Part shown: in pieces, positions 34,726-43,316 of the stretch | How positions within the stretch are numbered: position 1 is the stretch's first letter | Layout: each line of letters opens with the position of its first letter | Source of the DNA: CADEDH01 sp963732695 | GTDB taxonomy: Bacteria > Actinomycetota > Acidimicrobiia > Acidimicrobiales > SZUA-35 | Assembly: GCA_963732695.1 (NCBI GenBank) | Contig: CAVTAP010000025.1 | Span: 124,001-188,000, forward strand | Direction: 5' to 3' | DNA length: 64,000 nt | Program-made: the position numbers and the translations under genes | Notes under the pieces: generated by a model | What the model was told of the DNA's origin: nothing | What the model saw: the letters and a program-made list of their open reading frames with translations, nothing else | Databases searched by the model: none

Positions 34726-35325
34726 TCAGTCGCCGTCGTGGTCGCCGCCCCCGGCGGCGCCCGTGCCTCCCCGGCCGCCCTCGGCGAAGCCGGGGGTGGC
34801 CTTCAGGCCGGCGATCAGCTGGAGCTTCTCGTCCTCGGTGAGCTTGGACGTGCCGTGGAGGCCGAACCAGGTGTAGTAGTTGGGCGGCATCTCGCCGTTC
34901 TCCAGCACCTCGACCGCCTCTTCGGCCTCACCCGGGTTGGTGGTGAACTCCGAGAAGTTGAGCTTGCTCCGGCCCTCGTCGATGTGATTCTGGGTCCACC
35001 ACGACGCGGGGGCGACGTTGGAGTACCAGGGGTACTTCGTCTCGTTGGAGTGGCAGTCGTAGCAGGCCCGGACGGCCAGGTCGCGGGTCTCGGCGCTGGC
35101 CCACTGGGGCTCGCCCGTCACCGGGGGGTTGGAATGGGTGCGACCGTAGGGGACGACCTGCAGCAGGCCGAACAGGGCGAGGCAGCCGAGGCCGGCGAAG
35201 CCGGCCATGCGGGTGCGGCTCATGCCCTCGGCATCCGGCCGCCGGCGGCCGAGTCGACGCCGGCCCGTCCTCGGCGACTCGTCGAACGCCAGCTCGTGAG
35301 GCACGGGATCATCGTTGATCGTCAT
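34726..35325 (-). CDS. Membrane-anchored heme-binding-domain (CxxCH) protein
   Basis: This 199-residue protein has an Arg-rich cytoplasmic N-terminus and one membrane segment (MAGFAGLGCLALFGLLQVVP), followed by a heme_bd-type domain. CYDCHSNETKYPWYSNVAPA contains a c-type heme attachment motif, with a later methionine in NGEMPPNYYTWFGLH as a possible axial ligand. The tail is Gly/Asp-rich. Such proteins often accompany respiratory or redox enzymes, but none is adjacent. ATG 35325 is favoured because TACCGT (35333-35338) lies 7 bases upstream, giving a leaderless start; GTG/ATG codons further upstream are not needed. Confidence 0.85.
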   Translation of the reverse strand: MTINDDPVPHELAFDESPRTGRRRLGRRRPDAEGMSRTRMAGFAGLGCLALFGLLQVVPYGRTHSNPPVTGEPQWASAETRDLAVRACYDCHSNETKYPWYSNVAPASWWTQNHIDEGRSKLNFSEFTTNPGEAEEAVEVLENGEMPPNYYTWFGLHGTSKLTEDEKLQLIAGLKATPGFAEGGRGGTGAAGGGDHDGD

Positions 35326-35405
35326 GCATCCGACGGTAGAGAGATGCCGGCCAACGCCAGGCAAGGCTCAGGTTAAGAAAGGGTCAGGGCGTTCTGTGCC
35401 GCCCG

Positions 35406-35759
35406 TCACGGCCGTTGATCGAGGGTGTACTCCGGGCAATTCACCTTGAAGCTGTGCTGCACCTCGATCATCAAGGTGACGCCCGCATTCTCGTCGTTGG
35501 CCGACAGTCGACCCTTCGCCTGCTGCTCCTCGCGGAACTCGGTCAGCTGGTCCAGGAACTCCTCCTCGCCCAGCGTGCGTCGCTGCTCGCAGAAGGAGAA
35601 CTTGGTGGTTGTAGCGGTGGGGTTCGGGGTATCGGTGCCCCGCTGACCGAAGACATCGGTGTAGCGCCAAGCACCCCCCATCATGACCGCCACTGCTCCC
35701 CATGCGACGATCTTGGGGATGGTTTTGGCTTCAGATCTGGCGGATTTGCCCGAGGTCAT
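35406..35759 (-). CDS. Small single-pass membrane protein, unknown
   Basis: This 117-residue protein has a basic N-terminus (SGKSARSEAKTIPK), a membrane segment (IVAWGAVAVMMGGAWRY), and an acidic, Gln-rich outer part with two cysteines (FSFCEQRRTLGEEEFLDQL, KVNCPEYTLDQ). I do not recognise a family. Its base composition is lower in GC than its neighbours. TAAAAT, a strong -10, lies 8 bases before ATG 35759, supporting real expression from a leaderless mRNA. It precedes the heme-binding gene on the same strand, with an 80-base gap. Confidence 0.6.
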   Translation of the reverse strand: MTSGKSARSEAKTIPKIVAWGAVAVMMGGAWRYTDVFGQRGTDTPNPTATTTKFSFCEQRRTLGEEEFLDQLTEFREEQQAKGRLSANDENAGVTLMIEVQHSFKVNCPEYTLDQRP

Positions 35760-35814
35760 TGACGCGGATTTTACGCTCCAGATCCGAGCGGTACATGGCC
35801 CATTCGGATCAGTT

Positions 35815-36120
35815 CTATTTGGACGGCGACCGAGTCCCGATCAGGCTCACAGGAGGGGCGTCGGCGGCGAGGGCGTGGCCGGTGGCGATGTCGCCCCGTA
35901 GCCGCAGCCCCACCGCCAGCTCGAACGGCAGCGGCCCGCTACCGGGCTGGATCCAGGAAAGGCGGTCGCCGCTGAACGCCAGGTCGGTCAGCACCACCCG
36001 CTCGGCCCCCACCGTGGCCACGCCGCTGAGCCCGTCGGGCCCGGCCTGCACCTCGACAACCAGATGGATGCTGCCGTGTGGTCCGCTGGCGGTGAGGACC
36101 CAGGTGCCGTGCGCATTCAT
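35815..36120 (-). CDS. Small beta-rich protein, unknown
   Basis: This 101-residue protein has alternating hydrophobic strands (GTWVLTASGPHGSIHLVVEV, GLSGVATVGAERVVLTDLAF, LRLRGDIATGHALA), which suggests a small beta barrel or sandwich. There is no signal peptide, cysteine or known motif. The start ATG 36120 lies 47 bases from the divergent TSUP permease start. The call rests on codon-like composition and lack of overlap, so it is less certain than its neighbours. Confidence 0.55.
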   Translation of the reverse strand: MNAHGTWVLTASGPHGSIHLVVEVQAGPDGLSGVATVGAERVVLTDLAFSGDRLSWIQPGSGPLPFELAVGLRLRGDIATGHALAADAPPVSLIGTRSPSK

Positions 36121-36167
36121 CCGGACATCCTGTCACTGCCGGGACCTCGCCGGTAGCCTGCCCGGCG

Positions 36168-36893
36168 ATGGGTACCGGGGCGCTGCTGGTGATCGTGGCC
36201 TCGGTGCTGGTGGCGGCGATGGTGCAGGCGGTGAGCGGGTTCGGCTTCGCCCTGCTGTCGGTGCCCTTGATGACGCTGGCCGTCGACGCCCACACGGCCG
36301 TCATCGTGAGCACCCTCACCGGGGTGGTGGTGACGACCTCGCTCGCCTGGCGCCTGAGGGAGCACGCCGACGTGGTGCTGGTGCGGCGGTTCGCCGTCGC
36401 CGCCTATGCCGGGATGCCACTGGGGCTCGCCGTGTTCCTGCTGGTGGGCGAGCGAACGCTGATGCGGTTGTTGGGCCTGGCCGTGGTGGTGGCGGTGGTG
36501 CTGCTGGTGGCCGGGATCGATCTCAGCGGTCGGGGTCGGGGGCTCGACCTGGGGGCCGGGTTCGTGTCGGGGGTCCTGAGCACGTCGGTTTCCACCAACG
36601 GACCCCCGATCGTGTTCGCCCTCCAGGCCCGCCGGCTGGGGGCCGACGCCTTCCGGGGCACGATCACGATGGTGTTCGCCGTCTGCAACCTGGGAGCGAT
36701 CGCCGCCTTCCTCCTGGCCGGCCAGGTGACGCTCGACGGGGTGCGGGCCTCGGCCCTGAGCGTGCCGGCCCTGCTGGTGGGCCAGGCCCTGGGTCGGCCC
36801 CTGCAGCCCCGCCTCCAGGGGGAACCGTTCCGGTGGCTGGTGCTGGGCCTGCTCACCGTGGTGGCGGCGCGCACGCTGTGGGCCTCGATCTGA
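36168..36893 (+). CDS. TSUP (TauE/SafE) family permease
   Basis: This is a 241-residue integral membrane protein with about eight hydrophobic segments. The two half-repeats start AAMVQAVSGFGFALLSVPLM and GAGFVSGVLSTSVSTNGPPI, the characteristic glycine-rich TSUP motifs. The family exports or imports sulfite, sulfonates or other small organic anions. TAGCCT at 36154-36159 lies 8 bases before ATG 36168 (leaderless). It is followed after 60 bases by the amidohydrolase gene, and a shared substrate route is possible but only suggested by adjacency. Confidence 0.88.
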   Translation: MGTGALLVIVASVLVAAMVQAVSGFGFALLSVPLMTLAVDAHTAVIVSTLTGVVVTTSLAWRLREHADVVLVRRFAVAAYAGMPLGLAVFLLVGERTLMRLLGLAVVVAVVLLVAGIDLSGRGRGLDLGAGFVSGVLSTSVSTNGPPIVFALQARRLGADAFRGTITMVFAVCNLGAIAAFLLAGQVTLDGVRASALSVPALLVGQALGRPLQPRLQGEPFRWLVLGLLTVVAARTLWASI

Positions 36894-36953
36894 GCGACCG
36901 GGGCCCGACGCGCCGCTTTCAGCCCGGTCACGGGGTCGAAGTAGTGTCGGACC

Positions 36954-38672
36954 ATGTTCGATCTGGTGATCCGCAACGGGACGGTGGTTGACGGCTCGGG
37001 CCAGCCGGCCCAGCAGGACGACGTGGCCGTGTCCGACGGCCGCATCGTCGCCGTGGGCCCTGACGCCGACGGGCCGGCCCGTCGCATGGTCGACGCCGAC
37101 GGCCAGCTCGTGCTGCCGGGCTGGGTCGACATCCACACCCACTACGACGGCCAGGCCACCTGGGACCCCGAGATCACGCCGTCCTCGTGGCACGGCGTCA
37201 CCACCGCCGTGTTCGGCAACTGCGGGGTGGGCTTCGCCCCGCTGCGGCCCGGCACCGAGAGCTTCCTGATCAACCTGATGGAAGGGGTGGAGGACATCCC
37301 GGGCACGGTGCTGGCCGAGGGGATGGACTTCCGGTGGGAGAGCTTCCCCCAGTACCTCGACGCCCTGGCCTCCATGCCCCGGGCCATCGACATCGGCACC
37401 CAGCTGCCCCATGGGGCGCTCCGCTTCTACGTGATGGGGGAGCGGGGGGCCGACCACGATGAGGTCCCCACGGCCCGCGAGCTGGCCGAGCTGTCCCGCA
37501 TCGTTACCGAAGGCCTGGAGGCCGGGGCCCTCGGGTTCTCCACCAGCCGCACGGTGAAGCACAAGGCGGCCGACGGCCGGCCCACGCCCAGCCTGTCGGC
37601 CGGCGATCCCGAGCTGGCGGCGGTGGCCGACGCCATGCGGGCCGCCGGGGCCGGTGTGCTCCAGGCCAACTCCGACTTCGCCCCCGGCGATTTCGAGCAC
37701 CTGCGCCAGGCGGCGGAGCGGGCCGGGCGGCCGCTGTCGGTCCTGCTGCTCCAGATCGACGCCGACCCCGAGCGGTGGCGCGTCACCCGGGACGAGATCC
37801 ACCAGGCCAACGCCGGTGGGGTCACCGCCACCGGCCAGGTGGGGTGCCGGCCCATCGGGGTGCTGCTCGGCCTCGACGCCACCGTGAACCCGTTCAAGAC
37901 CCATCCCGCCTACGGGGCCATCGCCCATCTGCCGTTGGTCGAGCGGGCGGGTCGGCTCCGCACCGACGAGACGCTGCGCCGGGCCCTCACCGATCCGGCC
38001 CAGCGACCGCAGAACGCCCACGTGACCTGGATGGACTACGCCTTCACCCGGGCCTACGAGCTGGGCGACACGCTCGACTACGAGCCCCACCCGTCCACCG
38101 CCGTGTCGGCCCGGGCGGGGGCGGCCGGGGCCGACCCCTGGGCTCTGGCGCTCGACCTGCTGGCCGCCGGCGACGGGTCGAGCTTCCTGCTCTATCCGTT
38201 CGAGAACTACGCCGCCGGCGACCTCGAGGTGATCCGGGAGATGCTCACCGACCCCCACACGATCTGCGGCATCGGCGACGCCGGGGCCCACGTGGGCACG
38301 ATCTGCGACGCCTCCTACCCCACGTTCCTGCTCCAGCACTGGACCCGGGACCGCACTCGGGGCGAGCGGCTGCCGCTGGAGCATGTGGTCCACATGCAGA
38401 CGTGGCGCACGGCCCGGGCCTACGGGCTGGCCGACCGGGGCCTGCTCCGGCCCGGCTACCGGGCCGACATCAACGTCGTCGACCACGCCACGGTGTCGGT
38501 GGGGCGGCCCGAGCTGGCCTTCGACCTGCCGGCCGGGGGCAAGCGGTTCGTGCAGCGGCCCACCGGCTACCGCCACACGTTCGTGGCCGGCGTCGAGACG
38601 GTGGCCGACGGCGATCTCACCGGCGCCCGCCCCGGCCGCCTCGTCCGCGGCGCCCAACCGTCACCGAGCTGA
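36954..38672 (+). CDS. N-acyl-D-amino-acid deacylase-like amidohydrolase
   Basis: This 572-residue enzyme belongs to the amidohydrolase superfamily, in the D-aminoacylase-like group. The first metal motif is WVDIHTHYDGQATWDPEITP, followed by FGNCGVGFAPL, which is typical of D-aminoacylases. The C-terminal metal Asp lies in GIGDAGAHVGTICDASYPT, and the small beta domain at both ends includes RPGYRADINVVD. It hydrolyses an amide or N-acyl bond in the cytoplasm. TAGTGT at 36942-36947, six bases before the ATG, indicates a leaderless start. It converges on the ABC exporter operon. Confidence 0.9.
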   Translation: MFDLVIRNGTVVDGSGQPAQQDDVAVSDGRIVAVGPDADGPARRMVDADGQLVLPGWVDIHTHYDGQATWDPEITPSSWHGVTTAVFGNCGVGFAPLRPGTESFLINLMEGVEDIPGTVLAEGMDFRWESFPQYLDALASMPRAIDIGTQLPHGALRFYVMGERGADHDEVPTARELAELSRIVTEGLEAGALGFSTSRTVKHKAADGRPTPSLSAGDPELAAVADAMRAAGAGVLQANSDFAPGDFEHLRQAAERAGRPLSVLLLQIDADPERWRVTRDEIHQANAGGVTATGQVGCRPIGVLLGLDATVNPFKTHPAYGAIAHLPLVERAGRLRTDETLRRALTDPAQRPQNAHVTWMDYAFTRAYELGDTLDYEPHPSTAVSARAGAAGADPWALALDLLAAGDGSSFLLYPFENYAAGDLEVIREMLTDPHTICGIGDAGAHVGTICDASYPTFLLQHWTRDRTRGERLPLEHVVHMQTWRTARAYGLADRGLLRPGYRADINVVDHATVSVGRPELAFDLPAGGKRFVQRPTGYRHTFVAGVETVADGDLTGARPGRLVRGAQPSPS

Positions 38673-38678
38673 CAGGAC

Positions 38679-38723
38679 CTAGGTCGCCTGGCCGGCGCAG
38701 TGCTCTAGGTCGCCTGACCGGCG
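38679..38723. repeat. Duplicated 3' end of the ABC exporter gene
   Basis: CTAGGTCGCCTGGCCGGCG (38679-38697) and CTAGGTCGCCTGACCGGCG (38705-38723) differ at one base. The second is the end and stop codon (complement of CTA) of the leftward ABC gene; the first is an extra copy 26 bases beyond the stop, in the gap before the convergent amidohydrolase gene. Confidence 0.75.
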
Positions 38724-40699
38724 AACTGGGCCGAGTAGAGGCGGGCGTAGGGGCCGTCGTGGGCCAGGAGCTCGTCGTGGCTGCCCTGCTCGACGATGCG
38801 GCCGCCATCCATCACCAGGATCACGTCGGCCCCCCGGATGGTGGACAGCCGGTGGGCGATCACGAAGCTGGTGCGCTGCGACCGCAGGCGGTTCATGGCC
38901 TCCTGGATCAGCACCTCGGTGCGGGTGTCGACCGAGCTGGTGGCCTCGTCGAGGATCAGGATCGACGGGTCGGCCAGGAAGGCCCGGGCGATCGTCATCA
39001 GCTGCTTCTCGCCGGCCGAGATGTTGTCGCCCTCGTCGTTGATGATCGTGTCGTAGCCGTCGGGCAGGGAGTGGACGAAGCGGTCGACATACGTGACCCG
39101 GGCCGCCTCCAGGATCTGCTCGTCGGTGGCCGCCGGGTTGCCGTAGGCCAGGTTGTCCCGGATCGTGCCCCCGAACAGCCAGGTGTCCTGCAGCACCATC
39201 CCGATCTGGGAGCGCAGCTCGTGGCGGCTCATGGCCGTGATGTCGCGACCGTCGAGGGTGATGCGGCCGTCGTCGAGCTCGTAGAACCGCATCAGCAGGT
39301 TCACCAGCGTGGTCTTGCCCGCCCCGGTGGGCCCGACGATGGCCACCGTCTGGCCCGGCTCGGCCACCACGGTGAGGCCCTCGATGAGGGGCTTGGCCGG
39401 GTCGTAGGCGAAGTGGACGTCGTCGAACTCCACCCGGCCCCGTACCGGGCCGGCCTCATCGGACTCCGCCGGGTCGGGCGTCTGTTCCTCGGCGTCGAGC
39501 AGCTCCAGCACCCGCTCCAGGGAAGCGATGCCCGACTGGAAGGTGGCCGCCATCGACGCCAGGTGGCTCAACGGCATGGAGAACTGGCGGGCGTACTGGA
39601 TCAGGGCCTGCATCTCGCCCACCGTGAGCGAGCCGGAGGCGATGCGGAGCCCGCCCACCACGGCGATCAGGATGAACTGGACGTTGCCCATGAACACCAT
39701 CACCGGCATGATCAGGCTGGCCATGAACTGGGCGCTGTAGCTGGCGTGGTAGAGCTGCTCGTTGTCGGCGCTGAAGCGCTGCTCCACGTCGGCCTGGCGG
39801 CCGAAGCTCTTGACGATGGCGTGCCCCGTGAAGACCTCCTCGGCCTGGCCGTTGAGGGACCCGGTGTAGCGCCACTGGGAGATGAAGCGGGGACGGGCCC
39901 GGCCCCCGATCTGCTTCATCAACACCACCGAGGCCGGGACCGTCACGAAGGCCACGGCGGCCAGGATGGGGTCGATGGTGAACATCATCACCAACACCCC
40001 GATCAGGGTGAGCAGGTTGGTGAGGATCTGGCTGGTGGTCTGCTGCAGGCTCTGGGCCAGGTTGTCGATGTCGTTGGTGACCCGGCTCAGCAGGTCGCCC
40101 CGGGCCTGGCGGTCGATGTAGCTCAGCGGCAGCCGGTGGATCTTCGCCTCCACCTGTTCCCGCAGCCCGAACATGGAGCGCTGGAGCACGCCGGCCAGCA
40201 GCCACGACTGCCCGTAGGCCAAGGCCCACGAGCCGAGGTAGATGCCGGCCACGATGGCCAGCTTGCGGTGCAGCGCCCCGAAGTCCATGCCGCCGCCCAC
40301 CACGCCCTGCACGATGATGTCGGTGGCCTGGCCCAGCAGGCGGGGACCGAGCACCACCAGCGACACGCTGGCCACGGTGAGCAGGGCCACCACGATCAGC
40401 TTGGGGGTCTCGTCGCCCAGGATCTGGCCCAGCCGCTTGACCGAGCCCTTGAAGTCCTTGCTCTTCTCGGCCGGCATGCCGTGCCCGCCGCCGGGGCCGA
40501 AGCTGCCCCGCCGGGCCGCCCGGCCGGTGGTGGTGAGGAGGTGCTGCTCGTCGTCGCCGCCCGAGCCGTGGCCGTTGCCGTCGGTGGCACCCGGGCCACC
40601 GGAACCGCCGGGGCCGTGCCCGTTGGCTGCGTCGTTGCTGTTGGCAGGTCCGCCGTTGCCGTTGCCGTTGCCGGCGTGGGGATGACCGTTGCCGCTCAT
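38705..40699 (-). CDS. ABC exporter subunit with canonical Walker B site
   Basis: This 664-residue half-transporter has six membrane helices plus an ATPase. An unusual 50-residue Asn/Gly/His-rich N-terminus (GNGNGNGGPANSNDAANGHG) precedes it. Walker A is VGPTGAGKTTLVN, Walker B LILDEATSSVD with the catalytic Glu, and the switch histidine lies in FVIAHRLSTI. The signature is the non-standard NISAGEKQL instead of LSGGQ. With the partner gene, this is the usual asymmetry of heterodimeric exporters (TM287/288, BmrCD). The start codon overlaps the partner stop as TGATG. The substrate is unknown; multidrug or lipid export is typical. Confidence 0.93.
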   Translation of the reverse strand: MSGNGHPHAGNGNGNGGPANSNDAANGHGPGGSGGPGATDGNGHGSGGDDEQHLLTTTGRAARRGSFGPGGGHGMPAEKSKDFKGSVKRLGQILGDETPKLIVVALLTVASVSLVVLGPRLLGQATDIIVQGVVGGGMDFGALHRKLAIVAGIYLGSWALAYGQSWLLAGVLQRSMFGLREQVEAKIHRLPLSYIDRQARGDLLSRVTNDIDNLAQSLQQTTSQILTNLLTLIGVLVMMFTIDPILAAVAFVTVPASVVLMKQIGGRARPRFISQWRYTGSLNGQAEEVFTGHAIVKSFGRQADVEQRFSADNEQLYHASYSAQFMASLIMPVMVFMGNVQFILIAVVGGLRIASGSLTVGEMQALIQYARQFSMPLSHLASMAATFQSGIASLERVLELLDAEEQTPDPAESDEAGPVRGRVEFDDVHFAYDPAKPLIEGLTVVAEPGQTVAIVGPTGAGKTTLVNLLMRFYELDDGRITLDGRDITAMSRHELRSQIGMVLQDTWLFGGTIRDNLAYGNPAATDEQILEAARVTYVDRFVHSLPDGYDTIINDEGDNISAGEKQLMTIARAFLADPSILILDEATSSVDTRTEVLIQEAMNRLRSQRTSFVIAHRLSTIRGADVILVMDGGRIVEQGSHDELLAHDGPYARLYSAQFAGQAT

Positions 40700-42435
40700 C
40701 ACGCCACCGCCCCGGCGCCCAGCTGGGAGGCCACGATCTCGGCGTAGGTGGGGCAGCTCGCCACCAGCTCGGTGTGGGAGCCCCGGCCCACCACCTCGCC
40801 GTCCTCCAGCACCAGGATCTCGTCGGCGTCGATGATGGTGGACACCCGCTGGGCCACGATCACCACCGCCGACTCCTCGGTGCGGGGGGCCAGGGCGGCC
40901 CGCAGGCGGGCGTCGGTGGCCAGGTCGAGAGCGGAGAAGGAATCGTCGAACACGTAGATCTCCGGTTGGGCCACCAGGGCCCGGGCGATGGACAGGCGTT
41001 GTCGTTGGCCGCCCGAGACGTTGGACCCGCCCTGGGCGATGGGGGCGTCGAGACCCTCGGGCATGGCCTGGACGAACCCGGATGCCTGGGCCACCTCCAG
41101 GGCGTCCCACAGCTCGTCGTCGGTGGCCTCGGGCCGGCCGAAGCGCAGGTTCGACCGCACGGTGCCCGAGAACAGATAACCCCGCTGGGGCACGTAGCCG
41201 ATCCGGCCCCACAACAGGGTGGGGTCGAGGTCCCGCACGTCCACCCCGTCCACCAGCACGGTGCCCTCGGTGGCGTCGAACAGGCGGGCGACGAGGTTGA
41301 CCAGCGTGGTCTTGCCCGACCCGGTCGAGCCGATGATGGCCAGCGTCTGGCCCGCCGCCACCCGGAACGAGATGTCGTGCAGCACCGCCTGCTGGGCTCC
41401 GGCGTAGCTGAAGCCCACCTGCCGGAACTCGAGCGTGCCGTGCTCGGGGGTCTCGGTGACAGGGTTGGCCGGCGGCACCACCGAGCTGTCGGTGTCGAGC
41501 ACCTCCACGATCCGCTCGGCCGCCACCGCCGCCCGGGGGATCATCGACACCATGAACGTGGCCATCACCACCGCGATGAGGATCTGCATCAGGTAGCTGA
41601 GGTAGGCCACCAGCGAGCCGACACCCATCTGGCCGGCCTCGACCCGGTTGGCCCCCAACCACAGGACCCCGAGGCTCGACACGTTCACGATCAGGCCCAC
41701 GGTGGGGAACATCGAGGCCATGAGGCGCCCGGTGCTCAGCGACGTCTCGGTCAGCTCGGCGTTGGCCCGGGCGAACCGCTCGGTCTCCTGGGGCTCCCGG
41801 ACGAAGGCCCGCACCACCCGGATGCCGGTGATCTGTTCCCGCAGCACCCCGTTCACCCGGTCGATCCGAGCCTGCATGAGCTGGAAGGCGGGGACCATCC
41901 GGTACACGATCGAGCCCAGCATCAGGCCGGCCATGGGCACCGCCACCAGGGGCACCACCGACAGGCCGGTGTCTTCCCGCAGGGCCATCACGATGCCGAT
42001 CACCATGGTGAGGGGGGCGGCCAGCATCATGGTGGCGGCCAGCACCGTGAGCTGCTGCACCTGCTGCACGTCGTTGGTGATGCGGGTGATCAGCGACGGG
42101 GCCCCGAACCGGCCCACCTCCCGGGCCGAGTAGCTCGTGACCTGGTGGAACAGGTCGCGCCGGACGTCGCGGGCGAAGGCCATGGTCATGCGGGCCCCAT
42201 ACCACACGGCGGCGGCGGCGAACACGATCTGGATGACGCTGAAGGCCACCATCAGGCCGCCCTCGCGCCACACCCCGCTGGTGTCGCCTTGCAGCACGCC
42301 GGAGTCGAGGAGATTGGCGTTGAGGTGGGGGAGGATCAGGGTGGCCGTGGTCTGCACCGTCTGGAGGACGATGACGAGCCACAGGGTGCGGCGGTAGGGG
42401 CCGAGGTGCGACCGCAGCAGGCGGCGAAGGCTCAT
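40699..42435 (-). CDS. ABC exporter subunit with degenerate ATP site
   Basis: This 578-residue half-transporter has a membrane domain (YRRTLWLVIVLQTVQTTATL onward) and an ATPase with Walker A IGSTGSGKTTLVN and canonical signature NVSGGQRQRLSIA. Walker B is VFDDSFSALD, with Asp in place of the catalytic Glu, and the switch residue is Gln (VIVAQRVSTI) rather than His. Its own ATP site is therefore non-catalytic and pairs with the non-standard signature of the partner. ATG 42435 overlaps the stop of the upstream tetR (ATGA), so the three genes are one coupled operon. Confidence 0.94.
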   Translation of the reverse strand: MSLRRLLRSHLGPYRRTLWLVIVLQTVQTTATLILPHLNANLLDSGVLQGDTSGVWREGGLMVAFSVIQIVFAAAAVWYGARMTMAFARDVRRDLFHQVTSYSAREVGRFGAPSLITRITNDVQQVQQLTVLAATMMLAAPLTMVIGIVMALREDTGLSVVPLVAVPMAGLMLGSIVYRMVPAFQLMQARIDRVNGVLREQITGIRVVRAFVREPQETERFARANAELTETSLSTGRLMASMFPTVGLIVNVSSLGVLWLGANRVEAGQMGVGSLVAYLSYLMQILIAVVMATFMVSMIPRAAVAAERIVEVLDTDSSVVPPANPVTETPEHGTLEFRQVGFSYAGAQQAVLHDISFRVAAGQTLAIIGSTGSGKTTLVNLVARLFDATEGTVLVDGVDVRDLDPTLLWGRIGYVPQRGYLFSGTVRSNLRFGRPEATDDELWDALEVAQASGFVQAMPEGLDAPIAQGGSNVSGGQRQRLSIARALVAQPEIYVFDDSFSALDLATDARLRAALAPRTEESAVVIVAQRVSTIIDADEILVLEDGEVVGRGSHTELVASCPTYAEIVASQLGAGAVA

Positions 42436-43031
42436 CGGGTTCCTTTCAGGGCGCCGTGGAGGAAGAGCTCGACGACATCGGCCGGGGGGCGGGGGGTGGA
42501 GGTGAGCATCGGATGGGTGCAGGCGAAGGTGATCGAGCGCAGCAGGCGGGCGCCGTCGGCCGGCTCCACCCGCAGCCGGCCCGACTCCGAGGCCAGCAGC
42601 TCGGCCAGGGCCGGGCTGTCGGGCAGGGGCCGGGGCGGGTGGGTGTGATGATGGGGGCCGAGCTGGGTGACCAGGCGCCAGATGTCGGCGATCCGGCGCT
42701 GGATGAGCAGCACGGCCAGGGCCAGGCGCTCCTCGAACGGGAGGTCGGAGCCGATGGCGGCGATCGCCCGCTCGAACGGGGCCGGGTCTATTGCCGCCGC
42801 CAGCACCGCCGCCAACAGGGCTTCCTTGTCGCCGAAGGCGTTGAAGATCGTGCCCTCGGACACGCCGGCGGCCGCCGCCAGCTGGCGGGAGGTGACGGCC
42901 GCCCCCTGCTCCATCAACAGGGGCAGTACCGACTCGATGATGGCCGCCCGCCGCTCTTCGGGCGGGAGCGGCGTGGCCCGGCGTCGGCCCGGCGGGGCCG
43001 ATGGGGGCGGGGGAGCGGCCAATGGTGTCAC
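42432..43031 (-). CDS. TetR-family repressor of the ABC exporter operon
   Basis: This is a 199-residue regulator with a Pro/Arg-rich N-terminal extension, then the DNA-binding domain: ERRAAIIESVLPLLMEQGAA and SRQLAAAAGVSEGTIFNAFG, with FGDKEALL as the end of the TetR signature. The C-terminal half contains a His-rich loop (LGPHHHTHPP). The GTG 43031 start is 8 bases after TACACT (43040-43045), so the message is leaderless. A 20-base palindrome immediately upstream should be its operator. It overlaps the first ABC gene and so reports the repressor-exporter logic of an efflux system induced by its substrate. Confidence 0.9.
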   Translation of the reverse strand: MTPLAAPPPPSAPPGRRRATPLPPEERRAAIIESVLPLLMEQGAAVTSRQLAAAAGVSEGTIFNAFGDKEALLAAVLAAAIDPAPFERAIAAIGSDLPFEERLALAVLLIQRRIADIWRLVTQLGPHHHTHPPRPLPDSPALAELLASESGRLRVEPADGARLLRSITFACTHPMLTSTPRPPADVVELFLHGALKGTR

Positions 43032-43046
43032 GGCCGTCGAGTGTAA

Positions 43047-43066
43047 CTGAGTGAGCGCTTACTCAG
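43047..43066. promoter_or_regulatory. TetR operator of the ABC exporter operon
   Basis: CTGAGTGAGCGCTTACTCAG is a 20-base inverted repeat with a single mismatched pair. It lies directly upstream of the TACACT -10 (43040-43045) of the leftward tetR-ABC-ABC operon, in the -35/spacer region. The TGAGTGAGC half-site is typical of TetR-type operators, so binding would silence the operon. Confidence 0.75.
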
Positions 43067-43171
43067 ATAACTGATTCAGCTCTGAAGGGTGGGGACACCC
43101 CCTACCAGGGCCCCCCAGGAGGGGTGGCACCCCCGATTCGGGATCGGTCCGCCGGGCGGACGATGCGATCC

Positions 43172-43252
43172 ATGACCACCACCGCTTCCACTCCCAAGCC
43201 GACCCGCAACGGCGTCAGCTTCGGCAACGGCCCCCTCACCCGGGAACTGTGA
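43172..43252 (+). other. Possible 26-codon ORF or gene remnant
   Basis: ATG 43172 starts MTTTASTPKPTRNGVSFGNG, then PLTREL and TGA. The Thr-rich opening followed by NGV looks like the N-terminus of a larger cytoplasmic enzyme, so this may be a stump left by a deletion rather than a functional peptide. The stop lies inside the palindrome at 43244-43290. Apart from the operator and this, 43067-43243 shows nothing. Confidence 0.25.
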
Positions 43253-43290
43253 CGCCGGCGCACAGAATACAGCACCTGGCGCCACAGTTC
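43244..43290. repeat. Extragenic palindrome near the CoxL gene end
   Basis: GAACTGTGACGCCGG pairs with CTGGCGCCACAGTTC (43276-43290) with small mismatches. It lies 26 bases beyond the stop of the leftward molybdenum hydroxylase gene and could terminate it. On the opposite strand it begins CCGAACTGTGGCGCC, linking it to the other CCGAAC palindromes. Confidence 0.65.
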
Positions 43291-43316
43291 GGCTGTTTTG
43301 GCTGGTGTCAGCGTTG

